DNA of 64,000 nucleotides from a bacterium (GCA_028820935.1 JAPPHZ010000042.1:1-64000), one strand, 5' to 3'; positions 51,201 to 59,945 are shown, counted from the first letter of the stretch. The notes: generated by a model from the letters alone, not told the origin. A program made the numbers and translations.

Positions 51201-52095
51201 CTCGCCCTTCCTCGATCAGCGACGCTTTGGCCGTGGTGCCGCCCATGTCGAACGAGATGGCGTTCGCTATGCCCAGTTCCCTGGCCAATCCTTGGGCGGC
51301 CACCACTCCGGCCGCCGGACCGGATTCGAGGGCGTAAACCGGCCGGTGGGCGGCGTCGGCGGCGGTCATAGCGCCACCGGACGACTGCATGATCAGGACC
51401 GGAGCGTCCACCCCGACTCCTTCCAGACCGTCCACGAGATCGCGCACGTAGGCGCCCATGATCGGGATCACGTAGGCGTTGAGGGCGGTAGTGGCGGACC
51501 GCTCGTACTCGTTCTGCTCCCTGAGAACCTCGTTCGACAGCACGACATGGACGCCGGGGAGTTCACGCCTCAGGATTCGCGCCACCTGCTCCTCATGGGC
51601 CGGATACTTGTGGGCGTGCAACAGGCAGACCGCCACCGCCTCCACCTGCTCGTCGCGCAATCGGGCGGCCACCTCCGCGACCTCGGCCTCGTCCACCGGA
51701 CGGTGGGACGTCCCGTCGGCCAGCATGCGCTCGCCGATCTCGAAACGAAGGCGCCGCTCGACGATCGGCGGGGGCTTGCGCCAGAAGGGGTTGTAAAGGT
51801 GGGGCATCCTGACCCGACGGAGTTCCAGCACGTCGCGGAACCCCTCCGTGGTCACGAGGGCCAGGTGGGCGCCCCGGCGCTCGAGAATGGCGTTGGTCGC
51901 CACCGTGGTCCCGTGGATTACCTCCTGGACCAGGGTTGGCGCCGACCGGGGTGAATCACGCACCAAGGTGTCGATGGCGACAGTGACCGCCTTGTCGTAC
52001 GAGGGAGGTGTGGACAGCACCTTGCGCGTGGTGGTGCGGCCGTCGGGTTCCTGGACGATGACGTCCGTGAACGTTCCCCCTACGTCGGCGCCCAC
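48271..52095 (-). CDS. Fused hydantoinase/oxoprolinase, A and B domains in one chain
   Basis: This 1274-aa protein joins HyuA and HyuB, usually separate genes in bacteria. Residues 1-670 are the ATP-dependent hydantoinase A half (GADVGGTFTD and FDMGGTTAKASLI phosphate loops). From about 690 the HyuB half has VVRDAMDFSAAL, NDPFDGGMHLPD, AHHGDIGG and the Gly-rich end. Fused forms include 5-oxoprolinase-like and N-methylhydantoinase-like enzymes, which open cyclic amides at the cost of ATP. The only standard in-frame start is GTG 52095, which leaves almost no residues before the first phosphate loop and has no clear ribosome site. Permease genes precede it, suggesting import of a cyclic amide. 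Confidence 0.93.
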   Translation of the reverse strand: MGADVGGTFTDVIVQEPDGRTTTRKVLSTPPSYDKAVTVAIDTLVRDSPRSAPTLVQEVIHGTTVATNAILERRGAHLALVTTEGFRDVLELRRVRMPHLYNPFWRKPPPIVERRLRFEIGERMLADGTSHRPVDEAEVAEVAARLRDEQVEAVAVCLLHAHKYPAHEEQVARILRRELPGVHVVLSNEVLREQNEYERSATTALNAYVIPIMGAYVRDLVDGLEGVGVDAPVLIMQSSGGAMTAADAAHRPVYALESGPAAGVVAAQGLARELGIANAISFDMGGTTAKASLIEEGRVTLSREYEVGADLSVGTRLLRGSGELLRVPSIDIAEVGAGGGSIAWVDSAGGLQVGPRSAGAVPGPACYGLGGDDLTVTDANVVLGYVRSGPLAGDAVSIKPGLARAALESVATPLEIPVAEAARGVHDLANARMMRALRAVSSERGRDPREFALIAFGGAGPIHAASLATELGIDTVVVPPNAGVFSAAGLLYARPEYHDVRFCELDARDTSVIPTMSRLLAELESRLESSISGGVSEWVRSADVRYKGQSFDIEVTIPETELTAAGLAKLVTDFEDRHEQLYGVRKDPDDPIEVRAVRLAALGSLPRTRQVSQEAALPDRAEETRPPDGRRPALFSLADGYLDTPVLARRNGVGPDGMTGPLLIDEYDTTIVVPPGWVARRHASGALFLSRQEGGKTEVEHADVVTRQIVANALASAADEMATTIFRTAHSTVVRDAMDFSAALLGPDAQTVAQAVTIPFHLGAVPTAVDALLARFRHRMRPGDVFIMNDPFDGGMHLPDVFVIKPVFYGETLIGYGVATAHHGDIGGRLLGSSATDNTEVFQDGLRIPWMHLYKEGDPVEEVHALIRANVRVPHMLFGDLGAQVAACSVGERALQAMAERYRIGRLTELMDGLIDYTEVLMRKEISTWPDGTATFTDYMDSDGIESRDVAIRVKVTIQEDEVMVDLSDSDPMVAGSLNATRSFIVATAYHCVMSAAASEFPNTAGAFRPVRIVTKPGTVTHAVYPGANSMRGVTGFRAFDAINGALAQLVPDRVPAAGEGGNTVVILGGHHDDGEPFVYFELLVGTWGATPESDGNDGLSNPIATAANVPIEVAEAEFPIIIERYGLVPDSGGAGRHRGGLGLEKSWRPLVPTSLLIRSDRQRHPPFGLMGGAPGGLSANTVSRLSGEEEEFPPMFSDGLAAGELYHHVQAGGGGWGDPLERDPARVAEDVRNGKVGFEAARGDYGVILDEDMVVDAEATASIRRRMKAEREH

Positions 52096-52152
52096 CCGGC
52101 TGGCCGCGGAGATGCTATCGCTCCCAGCGAGACGCCGCGTGCGGCGCGGCCC

Positions 52153-53052
52153 TCATCGCGAGCCGAGCATCTCGCCGACCATGCTGACGGAGGCCGTGGC
52201 TCTGGGGCTCCACCTGGTGAACCGCTTGGCGGCGGCGCGCAGCAGGAAGTCGCTCAGTATCGCCAGCGCGGCGAAGATGAAGACGATCACGAGTATTCCG
52301 GCGTTGTCCAGGTACCGGCTCCTCCCGATCATCAGCCACCCGAGACCGACGCCGGCGCCCATGAACTCGGCCGCCACCACCAGACCCCAGGACACCACCA
52401 CCGCCAAACGGAAGCCGGCCATCATGTGGGGCAGGATGGCGGGGACCACCACCGTCCGGTAGATGTGGAACCGCGATGCCCCGGCGGTCAGAGAGGCCCT
52501 GACGTAAATGTGAGGCACGTTGCGGACCGCCTCCGTGACCTGGATGGTGAGGATCAGGAACACCCCGAACGCGATCAGGGCGACCCCGGTCGAAGGGTCG
52601 GAACCGAACCACAGCAGGAACAGCGGAAGGAGAGCCAGCAGAGGGGTGGGACGGATGGCGTCCAGGCTGAACTCCAGCAGGTCGCGCATCAAGCGGCTGT
52701 ACCCGAAGGCGAGCCCGATCACCAGGCCCGGGGGGGTGCCGATCGCCAACCCGAGCAGCACCATCCGGGTGCTGACCCAGGTTGCCTCGTAGACACCGTC
52801 GGCGAAGGGAACCCTCTTGCCGGCCAGGTAGTGAAACCCTGTACTGAAGACTTCGACCAGCCGATGCGGTGGGGGCAAGTATTCCGGGCCTATCCAGCCG
52901 GCGTTGGTGACCGCGTACCAGATGACCAGCACGCCGAGCGGAACGAGCAGTGCCCGGATGATCGAACGGAAGCGGGTGCCGCCGAGAACCTTCTGGTCCC
53001 CCAGCACCACACCGGGCCGAGCCGCCGTCGTCCGCCGGCGTTTCAGTCTCAT
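52153..53052 (-). CDS. ABC transporter permease, NitT/TauT type
   Basis: This 299-aa permease has about six membrane segments and the EAA loop EAVRNVPHIYVRASLTAGAS with FHIYRTVVVPAILPH. ATG 53052 is preferred because GAGGTGA precedes it and it lies 7 bp after the partner permease stop. It is homologous to both permeases at 13720-15495. It ends just before the fused hydantoinase gene. Confidence 0.91.
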   Translation of the reverse strand: MRLKRRRTTAARPGVVLGDQKVLGGTRFRSIIRALLVPLGVLVIWYAVTNAGWIGPEYLPPPHRLVEVFSTGFHYLAGKRVPFADGVYEATWVSTRMVLLGLAIGTPPGLVIGLAFGYSRLMRDLLEFSLDAIRPTPLLALLPLFLLWFGSDPSTGVALIAFGVFLILTIQVTEAVRNVPHIYVRASLTAGASRFHIYRTVVVPAILPHMMAGFRLAVVVSWGLVVAAEFMGAGVGLGWLMIGRSRYLDNAGILVIVFIFAALAILSDFLLRAAAKRFTRWSPRATASVSMVGEMLGSR

Positions 53053-53059
53053 CGGCCGC

Positions 53060-53932
53060 TCACCTCGTACCCAAGACCTCGGCGACCAGTCCACCGGCGG
53101 TAGCCCGCTGTGCCCACCTGATAGTTCGCTTGATCAATGCTCTCAGCAGGAAGTCCGAGCCTATCGCCAGCAGCGCGAAGATGATCACCATGGCGATGAT
53201 GCGGGCGGAGTCGAGGTTGACCAGTCCGGCCAGCATCAGGAACCCGAGACCCTGGACCGATCCCATGAACTCGGCCGCCACGTCCAACCCCCATGCGGCC
53301 ATCACCGCCAACCGCAGGCCCGCCAGTATGTGCGGGATGATCGACGGGACCACCACCGTACGATAGATGTGAAACCGGGACGCCCCCGCCGTCAGAGCGG
53401 CCTGTACGTGTATGTGCAGGACGTTGCGAACCGCCTCGGTGGTCTGGATGGTCAGGATCAGCATCACACCCAAGGTGACCAGGGCGATCTGGGGCCGCAT
53501 CCCTATGCCGAACCAAAGCAGGAACAGCGGTATCAGCGCGAAGATCGGTACCACGCGCAGCGCGTCGAACGAGAACTCCAACAGGTCCCGCGCCCATCGG
53601 CTGTATCCGAATATAAGACCGAAGCCGAGCCCTGCCAACCCACCCACGATTATGCCGGTCACCACCATCTGCAGGGTGATCCAGAAGGCGCCGGGAATCA
53701 GATCCCCGATCGCCCACCACACCGAGAACAGCTTCTGGGGTGTCGGAAGGAGGATCGGCTTGATCAGACCGAGGTTGGTAATAGCGGCCCAGATCAAGAG
53801 GGCCAGCACGGGGAGGAACAGCGCCCGCACCATCCGGCTGATACGCCCCGGCCTGCGCAACCAGGCGAGAGTGCGATCGGCCAAGTTGCCAACGAAGCGT
53901 CGACCAATTCGGCTTCTGTGTGGTCCGACCAT
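53060..53932 (-). CDS. ABC transporter permease, NitT/TauT type, partner subunit
   Basis: This permease (about 290 aa from ATG 53932) has the EAA loop EAVRNVLHIHVQAALTAGAS and FHIYRTVVVPSIIPH. It is probably the first gene of the long leftward operon ending at 42749. The start is uncertain because no strong ribosome site is seen and the frame is open to 54058. It forms the second paired-permease set in the window. Confidence 0.88.
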   Translation of the reverse strand: MVGPHRSRIGRRFVGNLADRTLAWLRRPGRISRMVRALFLPVLALLIWAAITNLGLIKPILLPTPQKLFSVWWAIGDLIPGAFWITLQMVVTGIIVGGLAGLGFGLIFGYSRWARDLLEFSFDALRVVPIFALIPLFLLWFGIGMRPQIALVTLGVMLILTIQTTEAVRNVLHIHVQAALTAGASRFHIYRTVVVPSIIPHILAGLRLAVMAAWGLDVAAEFMGSVQGLGFLMLAGLVNLDSARIIAMVIIFALLAIGSDFLLRALIKRTIRWAQRATAGGLVAEVLGTR

Positions 53933-54100
53933 TCGTCGTGTCCTCGTCGCGATAGTCCGATCTGAGGGTTCATGCCTACCGGATGGCCGCAGGATACACA
54001 CGCGGGCACCGGGACGACGGAGCACACGTAGAACTCCACTGGCCCGTCTTGGACCCACCCCCGACGCCTACAATGGCTCAGGCCACCAAGGAGCGTGAGC

Positions 54101-54622
54101 GTGCGGTTTCGAGACTTACCGGTGTGCTTGGTTGCCGCGACCCTTCTCTTCGCAGCGTGTGGAGGAGACGGAGGTGGCGGGGGCGAAGAGGGTGGTGGCG
54201 GCACCGAGTCGGAAACGACCGTCTCCACTTTCGGGCAGTTCGCGGATCGGGCCGACTTGCCCACGGTGGTGTACGACGGCACAGCATGCACCTACATCGG
54301 TCCGGAGACCGTCGCTCCCGGCCCGGTCCGGATGACGCTGGACAACCGGAGCGATGTGCGGGCCCGCATCGACATCCTCCGCTTCCCTGAGGGCAAGACC
54401 TTCGAGGACCTGGCCGCCTATGTCGAGAGCGGCGAGGCGGCAGCCAACCAGGACTCCCCCGACTGGGTGGATCAGACCCGCAAGATTCGCGCCCCCGCCA
54501 ACCAGGTGATGGGGGCCAACCGCACCCTGTTCGACAACACCTACGGCATCCTCTGTTACATAGGAGAAACGGAACCCTTCGAGATCCAGGCGGTAGCCAC
54601 GTTCGAAGTCCTGGAGGGCTAG
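54101..54622 (+). CDS. Hypothetical lipoprotein with Gly-rich linker
   Basis: This 173-aa protein has a lipoprotein signal ending LLFAAC, a Gly/Glu-rich linker and a C-terminal domain of about 130 residues with two cysteines (TACTYIG and GILCYIG). GTG 54101 is chosen over GTG 54095 because AAGGAG at 54088-54093 is properly spaced only for the former. The domain may be a cupredoxin-like or Ig-like fold, but no motif settles it. It is divergent from the permease operon. Confidence 0.72.
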   Translation: MRFRDLPVCLVAATLLFAACGGDGGGGGEEGGGGTESETTVSTFGQFADRADLPTVVYDGTACTYIGPETVAPGPVRMTLDNRSDVRARIDILRFPEGKTFEDLAAYVESGEAAANQDSPDWVDQTRKIRAPANQVMGANRTLFDNTYGILCYIGETEPFEIQAVATFEVLEG

Positions 54623-54648
54623 TTGCTGTTAGGTCACCCTGACTACCG

Positions 54649-56391
54649 CTAGCGCGGGATCACGGGCAGAACGAGGCGGCTGGCGTGTTCTGCATCGTGG
54701 TACACGGTCTGGTGGGCTGACCGGAAGTCAGCCTCGTGGCCGATGTCGCCTCCCAGGTTGGTGTTGCGGTCGAAGCGAGGGAAGTTGCTGCTCGACACGT
54801 CGAGACGGATCCGGTGCCCCGCTTTGAACACCCACGCGACCTCCCACAAATCGATCCGGTACTCGTAAACCTGTCCGGGTTCGATCAGGGAGGGGGACTG
54901 GCGGCTCTCCCGGCACCTCGCCCTCACGATCCCTTCGGTGACGTTGATGGCCCGGCCGTCGGGGAACACATCTACGAGCGTGGCTGTGAAGTCGGTGTCG
55001 GGCGCCGACGAGGCCGCGAACAGGACCGCCGCGACCCGGCCGGTGCACTCGAGGTCGGATGCGAGCAGATCACCGGTATACACCAGGACATCGGACCGAT
55101 CCTCGACCGTCGACCGGTCACGCGGCCCGCTCTGGTCCACGTACGCCACCTGGCCACCCACCGTGGGAACCGGGTCCGAAGGGTCATACACGTACGTGTC
55201 GGGCGGCTCGCTTCCGACCGGTGGCTCCCAACCGAGGCTTCCGTCTCCGTGCCGCGTGTTCGCGGATCCTTGCCCGTGCAGGAAGAAGTCCCGGTACTCC
55301 GTGCGCGCCAGCGGCCACTCGTACTCTCCTCGCCAAACGTTGTCGCCGCACACGAAGAGCTGGAGCGGCGCCTCGTCGTCGACCCCGGTGGCGACTCCCT
55401 TGAGGCGCTGGTCGTACCAGTGGCGGTGCAGGGCGAAGATGTCTAGTTCGGCATCCGGACCGAACTGGACATCCTGGCCCCAGTCGGCCACCCCGATACG
55501 GGTGTGGGTCCAGGGACCGCACATGATCTTGGTGCGAGCCCGAGCCTCGGGCCGGGCGTCTCTGGTCCAGTTCTCGAACGCCTCGAACATGTGGCGCACG
55601 GTGCAGTCCCACCATCCGGTCAGGAAGTAGGCGGGCGCCTCGATCGTCCCGTACCGGCCGTTAACGATCCTCCTCTTCCAGTAGTCGTCGTAGGTCTGAT
55701 GGTCGAGGATCTCCTTCCAAATCTTCACGTCGTCGTACTCGTCGAACGCCGAATAGAGCGGCATCCGCTCGTAGAGGTAGGAGAGGTCACCGGGGGGCTC
55801 GCCGGCCTTGCCGCCACCCACCCCCATCGTCCCGCCGGGCAGGCCGGCCAGCATGGCCATCCCTTGCGCGTGGCTGGTCCGCCGACCGATCTGGAGGAAG
55901 TGGCTGGCCTGCTGCATAAGGAATGCTCCCTGCTGCCAGAACATGTCGTAGCCGTCCGGCGTCGCCGCGATCGGCAGGATGCCCTTGAGCCCTTCCGAGG
56001 CCAACGGGGCGGGATGCATCTGGGTGAAGCCCAGGTAGGAGATACCGAACATGCCGACGTTCCCGTCGCACCATGGTTGGCGGATCAGCCATTCCACGGT
56101 GTCGTGGCCGTCCTCGTCCTGGACGTAGACCTCCCAGACCCCGTCGGAGTCGTAGCGCCCCCGGCAGTCCTGGATGACGACGGCATAGCCGCCCTCTCTG
56201 AAGCGTTCCCCCCAGCCGACATAGCCGTTCGGGCGCGCCCCGTCGGTCTCGGGATAGCTCTCCTTGCTGTAGATGGTCCGGGTGAGCAGCACGGGAAACT
56301 GATCCCCCTCCGGCGGCAGGTACACATCGGCCGACAGCAGGGTTCCGTCCCTCATCGGCACCCGCACATCCAGCATGATCCTCTGTCTCAT
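54649..56391 (-). CDS. CocE/NonD family hydrolase (S15 fold), copy 2
   Basis: This 580-aa hydrolase starts MRQRIMLDVRVPMRDGTLLSADVYLP, typical of the CocE group, with QDCRGRYDSDG and the nucleophile elbow GISY near residue 120. The C-terminal jelly-roll domain ends with RLDVSSSNFPRFDRN. ATG 56391 follows GGGAGGTGAC. It is clearly related to the gene at 60111-61811 and more distantly to 659-2413. An ester or amide substrate is expected. Confidence 0.92.
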   Translation of the reverse strand: MRQRIMLDVRVPMRDGTLLSADVYLPPEGDQFPVLLTRTIYSKESYPETDGARPNGYVGWGERFREGGYAVVIQDCRGRYDSDGVWEVYVQDEDGHDTVEWLIRQPWCDGNVGMFGISYLGFTQMHPAPLASEGLKGILPIAATPDGYDMFWQQGAFLMQQASHFLQIGRRTSHAQGMAMLAGLPGGTMGVGGGKAGEPPGDLSYLYERMPLYSAFDEYDDVKIWKEILDHQTYDDYWKRRIVNGRYGTIEAPAYFLTGWWDCTVRHMFEAFENWTRDARPEARARTKIMCGPWTHTRIGVADWGQDVQFGPDAELDIFALHRHWYDQRLKGVATGVDDEAPLQLFVCGDNVWRGEYEWPLARTEYRDFFLHGQGSANTRHGDGSLGWEPPVGSEPPDTYVYDPSDPVPTVGGQVAYVDQSGPRDRSTVEDRSDVLVYTGDLLASDLECTGRVAAVLFAASSAPDTDFTATLVDVFPDGRAINVTEGIVRARCRESRQSPSLIEPGQVYEYRIDLWEVAWVFKAGHRIRLDVSSSNFPRFDRNTNLGGDIGHEADFRSAHQTVYHDAEHASRLVLPVIPR

Positions 56392-56470
56392 GTCACCTCC
56401 CGTACCCTCTCGTAGTCAAGGCTGATCTCCCCGAACGGTGTCAATTCACTGTGGAAGGACCTACTAGCTG

Positions 56471-56500
56471 TTGACACGCCGCACCTCTCTAAGCATCATA
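56471..56500 (+). promoter_or_regulatory. Candidate promoter of the binding-protein gene
   Basis: TTGACA (56471-56476) is a perfect -35 consensus, and ATCATA (56495-56500) follows after 18 nt as a partial -10. The region is richer in A+T than its surroundings and lies 65-95 bp before the ATG at 56565. Confidence 0.45.
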
Positions 56501-56564
56501 AGCCCAAGCGGGCGGTGATCGACGGGCGAGAGACGCGCGGGCCGTCCAAACCAAGGGAGGGAAT

Positions 56565-57854
56565 ATGAGCAATCGCTGGTGGAAAGGAACACTCCTTCTA
56601 GCCATCCTGGCGATGTTGGCAATCGCCTGCGGTGACGCTGAGGAGGAGGCCCCCACGACCACTCAGGCCCCCGCGACCACTCAGGCCCCGACCACGACGG
56701 CTGCCATGGTCGAAGAGGAACCCATGGTGGATTTGAGCGTCCCGCCCGACGAGCCCAAGGGCGGCGTGATCCGGATCGGCGCCACGCCGTCGTACGATGA
56801 CCGTCTGTGGTCTTATGCCGCCTCGATCGGCATGGACACGCGGATCGGCCTCGACCTGGAGATCATCCCGTTCGTGAGTATCCCCTACACGCAGTTGCAG
56901 ACCGACGAGATCGACATGCTGTTCTCGTGCCAGATCTGCTACGGGACGATCATCGGCGAGTTCCCCGAATACCGGAACTACCTGATCACCAACCAGTACC
57001 AGGGCTTCGTGCTCATCGGCAGGGCCGGCGAGACGGTGGTCTACGAGGAAGCGCTCGAGCGATTGGGCGACGAGGAGGCCGCCATGGCCGAGTTGGCCGA
57101 GTCCATGAGGGGCAAGGAGTTCGTCAAGACCGAAGGGTTCCCCACCACCTTCGAGCGGGGGCTGCTGGAGAATATCGGGCTGACCTTCGACCCCGACGAT
57201 ACGGCGAGCCAGGACGTGGTGTTCAAGTACTACCCGACCATGGAGGCGATGAACTTCGGCTACCTGAGCGGTGAAGCGGACTACTACACCGGCAACCTCT
57301 CCGCCCAGGCCAGGATGCTCTACTCCGAGGAACTGGCGGGCGAATACGTGGTTGCGGCGCCGCTGGAGCTGTTCGGGGCGTCGGCGATCCTCTACTCGAC
57401 CGAGGGCGTGCGGGCCGACTGGCTCGAGGAGAACCCCGAGACGGTGCTCCGTTCACTGGCCATCTGGTACAGAGCCTCGCGCTACCTGGATGCCTTTCCC
57501 GAGATCGTGGGCGAGTTCGTCGGCGAGGAGGCCAAGGACCAGACCGGCGGCACCAGCCTGGGCGCCTTCGTGACCTCGAGGATCATGACGGAACTCAACT
57601 ACTTCCCGCTGCTCGATGACGCCAAGGACTACATGTTCACGCCAGGCGAGCTCACCTATTTCGGCAACGTAGTGGCCGATAGTTTCGCGTCCGGACGTGA
57701 GGAAGGCTATATCGCCGAAGGCGTCGATTGGCAGGACCACGAGGTCCAGGAAGTCTGGTTCAACCGCCTCCTCGAACGCGAGGACCTGGTGGCGTGGATC
57801 AACGCTCCGCTAGGAACCGGCGTGGGCCCGAACGGCGACGAGCCCCAGGGCTAA
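56565..57854 (+). CDS. NitT/TauT-type ABC substrate-binding lipoprotein with CxxC motif, copy 2
   Basis: This 429-aa protein has a lipoprotein signal (LAIAC, Cys 22), a Thr/Gln/Ala/Pro linker and a periplasmic-binding fold. C122 and C125 (SCQIC) match the CPAC of the binding protein at 15583-16944, and the two share LLRSLAIWYRASRYL/ALRMLAIWYRTTRYL near the middle. ATG 56565 follows AGGGAGGG. It probably serves the paired permeases at 52153-53932 and the ATPase at 47427, although it is encoded on the other strand about 2.6 kb away. Confidence 0.88.
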   Translation: MSNRWWKGTLLLAILAMLAIACGDAEEEAPTTTQAPATTQAPTTTAAMVEEEPMVDLSVPPDEPKGGVIRIGATPSYDDRLWSYAASIGMDTRIGLDLEIIPFVSIPYTQLQTDEIDMLFSCQICYGTIIGEFPEYRNYLITNQYQGFVLIGRAGETVVYEEALERLGDEEAAMAELAESMRGKEFVKTEGFPTTFERGLLENIGLTFDPDDTASQDVVFKYYPTMEAMNFGYLSGEADYYTGNLSAQARMLYSEELAGEYVVAAPLELFGASAILYSTEGVRADWLEENPETVLRSLAIWYRASRYLDAFPEIVGEFVGEEAKDQTGGTSLGAFVTSRIMTELNYFPLLDDAKDYMFTPGELTYFGNVVADSFASGREEGYIAEGVDWQDHEVQEVWFNRLLEREDLVAWINAPLGTGVGPNGDEPQG

Positions 57855-57878
57855 ACCCCTACCGCAACCGACTTGACA

Positions 57879-57909
57879 GTGTGGCTCCCGGCCCGTCCGG
57901 GAGCCACAC
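57879..57909. terminator. Perfect 13-bp hairpin between convergent genes
   Basis: GTGTGGCTCCCGG (57879-57891) and its exact complement (57897-57909) flank a 5-nt loop. It lies between the rightward binding-protein gene and a leftward gene, so it can act in both directions. As at 17061, there is no U-tract. Confidence 0.75.
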
Positions 57910-57928
57910 CTGGTTGACGCGCCAGGCG

Positions 57929-59038
57929 TCAGTACCCACGGGCGTCGACGGGCCAGACCTCGTCCACCACGCCGTTGCGGACCCCGACGAGGTGATCGTA
58001 GAGGTTGACGGTGGGGTCGCAGTTGACCGGTATCAGGCGGACCTGTTGGCCGAGGTCGGGTAAGGGCCCGTCGGATGGGGCCAGTACACCGTGCTCGTCG
58101 GCGAACCTCTTGTACAGAGCTCCGCCGCCTTGCACGACCGGGAGCCCGTTCCCGAGCGAGACTGCCTTGAGCCCCGCGTCGACGATCGCTATGCCGGGCC
58201 GGCGGCTCATGACGGTCGCCAGAACGTAGAGGCTTACCTCGAAGTCACGGAACGGCCCGCCGAACCGGCCCCGGTTGGCCAGGTAGTCCGCGTCCATGAA
58301 CACGTAGGTGCCGGGCTGGATCTCGTTGTAGACCTCTGATGCGGCCTCGAGGTCGTAGGTCCCCGTCCCCCCGCCGCTGACCACCTGGCACCGGATGCCT
58401 TTACGGGCCAACAGGTCCACCGATTCCCGCACCAAGGCGGTGTTCCGCTCCGTGGCGGCCCGGCGGGACGGATGGTCTCTGATGTGCTGGGCGACCCCGT
58501 TGTAGGCCTGTAGCCCTACGAACCGTACCGAAGGAGTCGACTCCACCCGCTGGGCCAGCCGAAGAAAGGGTTCGCCGGGTGGCACGCCGGCGCGGTGCTC
58601 GGCGGTGTTCATCTCCACCATCACGCCGACGGACGACCCGGCCCGGCGAACCGCCTCGCCAAGGTCGTCGAGGTTGCCGGCGTCGTCCACGCAGACCGTG
58701 ATGTTGGCCTCACCGGCCAACCGCGCCAGGCGGCGGAGCTTCCCGGCGCCGACTACCTCGTTGGCCACGAAGACATCCCGGATGCCGCCCGCCACCATGG
58801 CCTCCGCCTCCGAGACCGTCTGCACGCAGACCCCGACCGCGCCTCGCTCCAGCTGCATCCGGGCGATCGTGACGCTCTTGTGGGTCTTGACGTGCGGCCG
58901 CAGGGCGACATCGGCCGTGCGCGCCGCCTCGGCCATGCGATCGAGATTGCGCTCGAGCGAGTCGAGATCCACCACCAGAGCCGGCGTGTCGAGGTCGGCC
59001 TCGCGCAGGCCGCGTGACGGCAGACCGGCTCGGGTCAT
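57929..59038 (-). CDS. DSD1/D-threonine aldolase-like PLP enzyme (alanine racemase-type barrel)
   Basis: This 369-aa fold-type III PLP enzyme begins DTPALVVDLDSLERNL and has the PLP Lys in RPHVKTHK, both typical of D-threonine aldolases and D-serine dehydratases. The C-terminal metal site, usually PNHxC or PxHxD, reads PVNCDPTVNLYD, so the His appears to be replaced by Asn. ATG 59038 is the likely start; the next gene stops at 59055. It would act on a D-3-hydroxyamino acid, possibly one made by hydantoinase-type reactions, if the changed site is active. Confidence 0.85.
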   Translation of the reverse strand: MTRAGLPSRGLREADLDTPALVVDLDSLERNLDRMAEAARTADVALRPHVKTHKSVTIARMQLERGAVGVCVQTVSEAEAMVAGGIRDVFVANEVVGAGKLRRLARLAGEANITVCVDDAGNLDDLGEAVRRAGSSVGVMVEMNTAEHRAGVPPGEPFLRLAQRVESTPSVRFVGLQAYNGVAQHIRDHPSRRAATERNTALVRESVDLLARKGIRCQVVSGGGTGTYDLEAASEVYNEIQPGTYVFMDADYLANRGRFGGPFRDFEVSLYVLATVMSRRPGIAIVDAGLKAVSLGNGLPVVQGGGALYKRFADEHGVLAPSDGPLPDLGQQVRLIPVNCDPTVNLYDHLVGVRNGVVDEVWPVDARGY

Positions 59039-59054
59039 CGGGTTTCTCGGCCGA

Positions 59055-59945
59055 TCAGTCCTTCTCGACCCCGTACAGCTTGGCGGCGTTGTCGCCCAGG
59101 TAGGCATCGATGTCCTCGTCCGTCAACTCCGGCAACCCCGGAGCGATGTTCAGTTCCCGGGCCAGCCTCGGGAAGGACCGGGTGTACGGCACGTCCTCGC
59201 GGCAGTCGAAGTTGTCGGTACCCCACAGGCACTTGTCCAGCACCATGAAGTGCTTGGCGTACTTGAGGAACCGCACGTTGGTCTCGAGCGGCTGCAGGAA
59301 CCCCCACCAGCCGGTGCCGGCGTACATGTTGGGGTTCTTCAGCATCATCATCACCACTTCCTCGTAGTAGTTCTCCCCGGCGTGCACCACGATCAGCTTC
59401 AACTCGGGGACGCGCACCGCCACGTCGTCCAGGAGGATGGGATGCTGGTCGGCGAGCCGGCCGAACCCGGACCATCCGGTATGGATCTGGATGATCATCC
59501 CAAGCTCGGCCGCCTTCTCGTAGATCGGCATGAGGCGCTCGTCGTTGAGGGGGATCCCGTAGCTCGGCGCGGGGGTCATCTTCATGCCGACGCCACCCAT
59601 GGCGGTGATCTCCTCCATCTCCCGCAGGGATTTGACGCCGCCGAGCAGGTCGACGCTGCCCATCGGGATCAGGCGGTCGGGGAACTTGGCACACTCCGAA
59701 ATCACCCACTCGGTCGGGACGTGGGTGTTGAGGCGGGGCACCTTCACCGAGTGGCAGACAGCCATGTCGACCCCCGCCTCGTCCATGATCTCCACCATCT
59801 GCTCGGCGTTGATGCCCTTGGTGAGCCCGGTCTTGGTACCGAGACCCCGCGCTGCCCAGCCCGCCTTGTACATGGCGTCGTCCATGATGTCCTGGTCGCC
59901 CCAGTGCTCCGGCTTCGACAGCCACACATGCGTGTCGATGATCAT
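59055..59945 (-). CDS. Amidohydrolase family protein (Amidohydro_2, ACMSD-like), copy 2
   Basis: This 296-aa protein is the same length as, and very similar to, the one at 26387-27277, with identical AMYKAGWAARGLGTKTGL, AGENYYEEVVMMMLKN and GTDN.DCREDVP segments. The start motif is DTHVW, again with Trp in place of the second His of DxHxH. ATG 59945 is shared in position with copy 1; the very long frame upstream is shadow. It is 16 bp upstream of the D-threonine aldolase-like gene on the same strand. Confidence 0.88.
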   Translation of the reverse strand: MIIDTHVWLSKPEHWGDQDIMDDAMYKAGWAARGLGTKTGLTKGINAEQMVEIMDEAGVDMAVCHSVKVPRLNTHVPTEWVISECAKFPDRLIPMGSVDLLGGVKSLREMEEITAMGGVGMKMTPAPSYGIPLNDERLMPIYEKAAELGMIIQIHTGWSGFGRLADQHPILLDDVAVRVPELKLIVVHAGENYYEEVVMMMLKNPNMYAGTGWWGFLQPLETNVRFLKYAKHFMVLDKCLWGTDNFDCREDVPYTRSFPRLARELNIAPGLPELTDEDIDAYLGDNAAKLYGVEKD

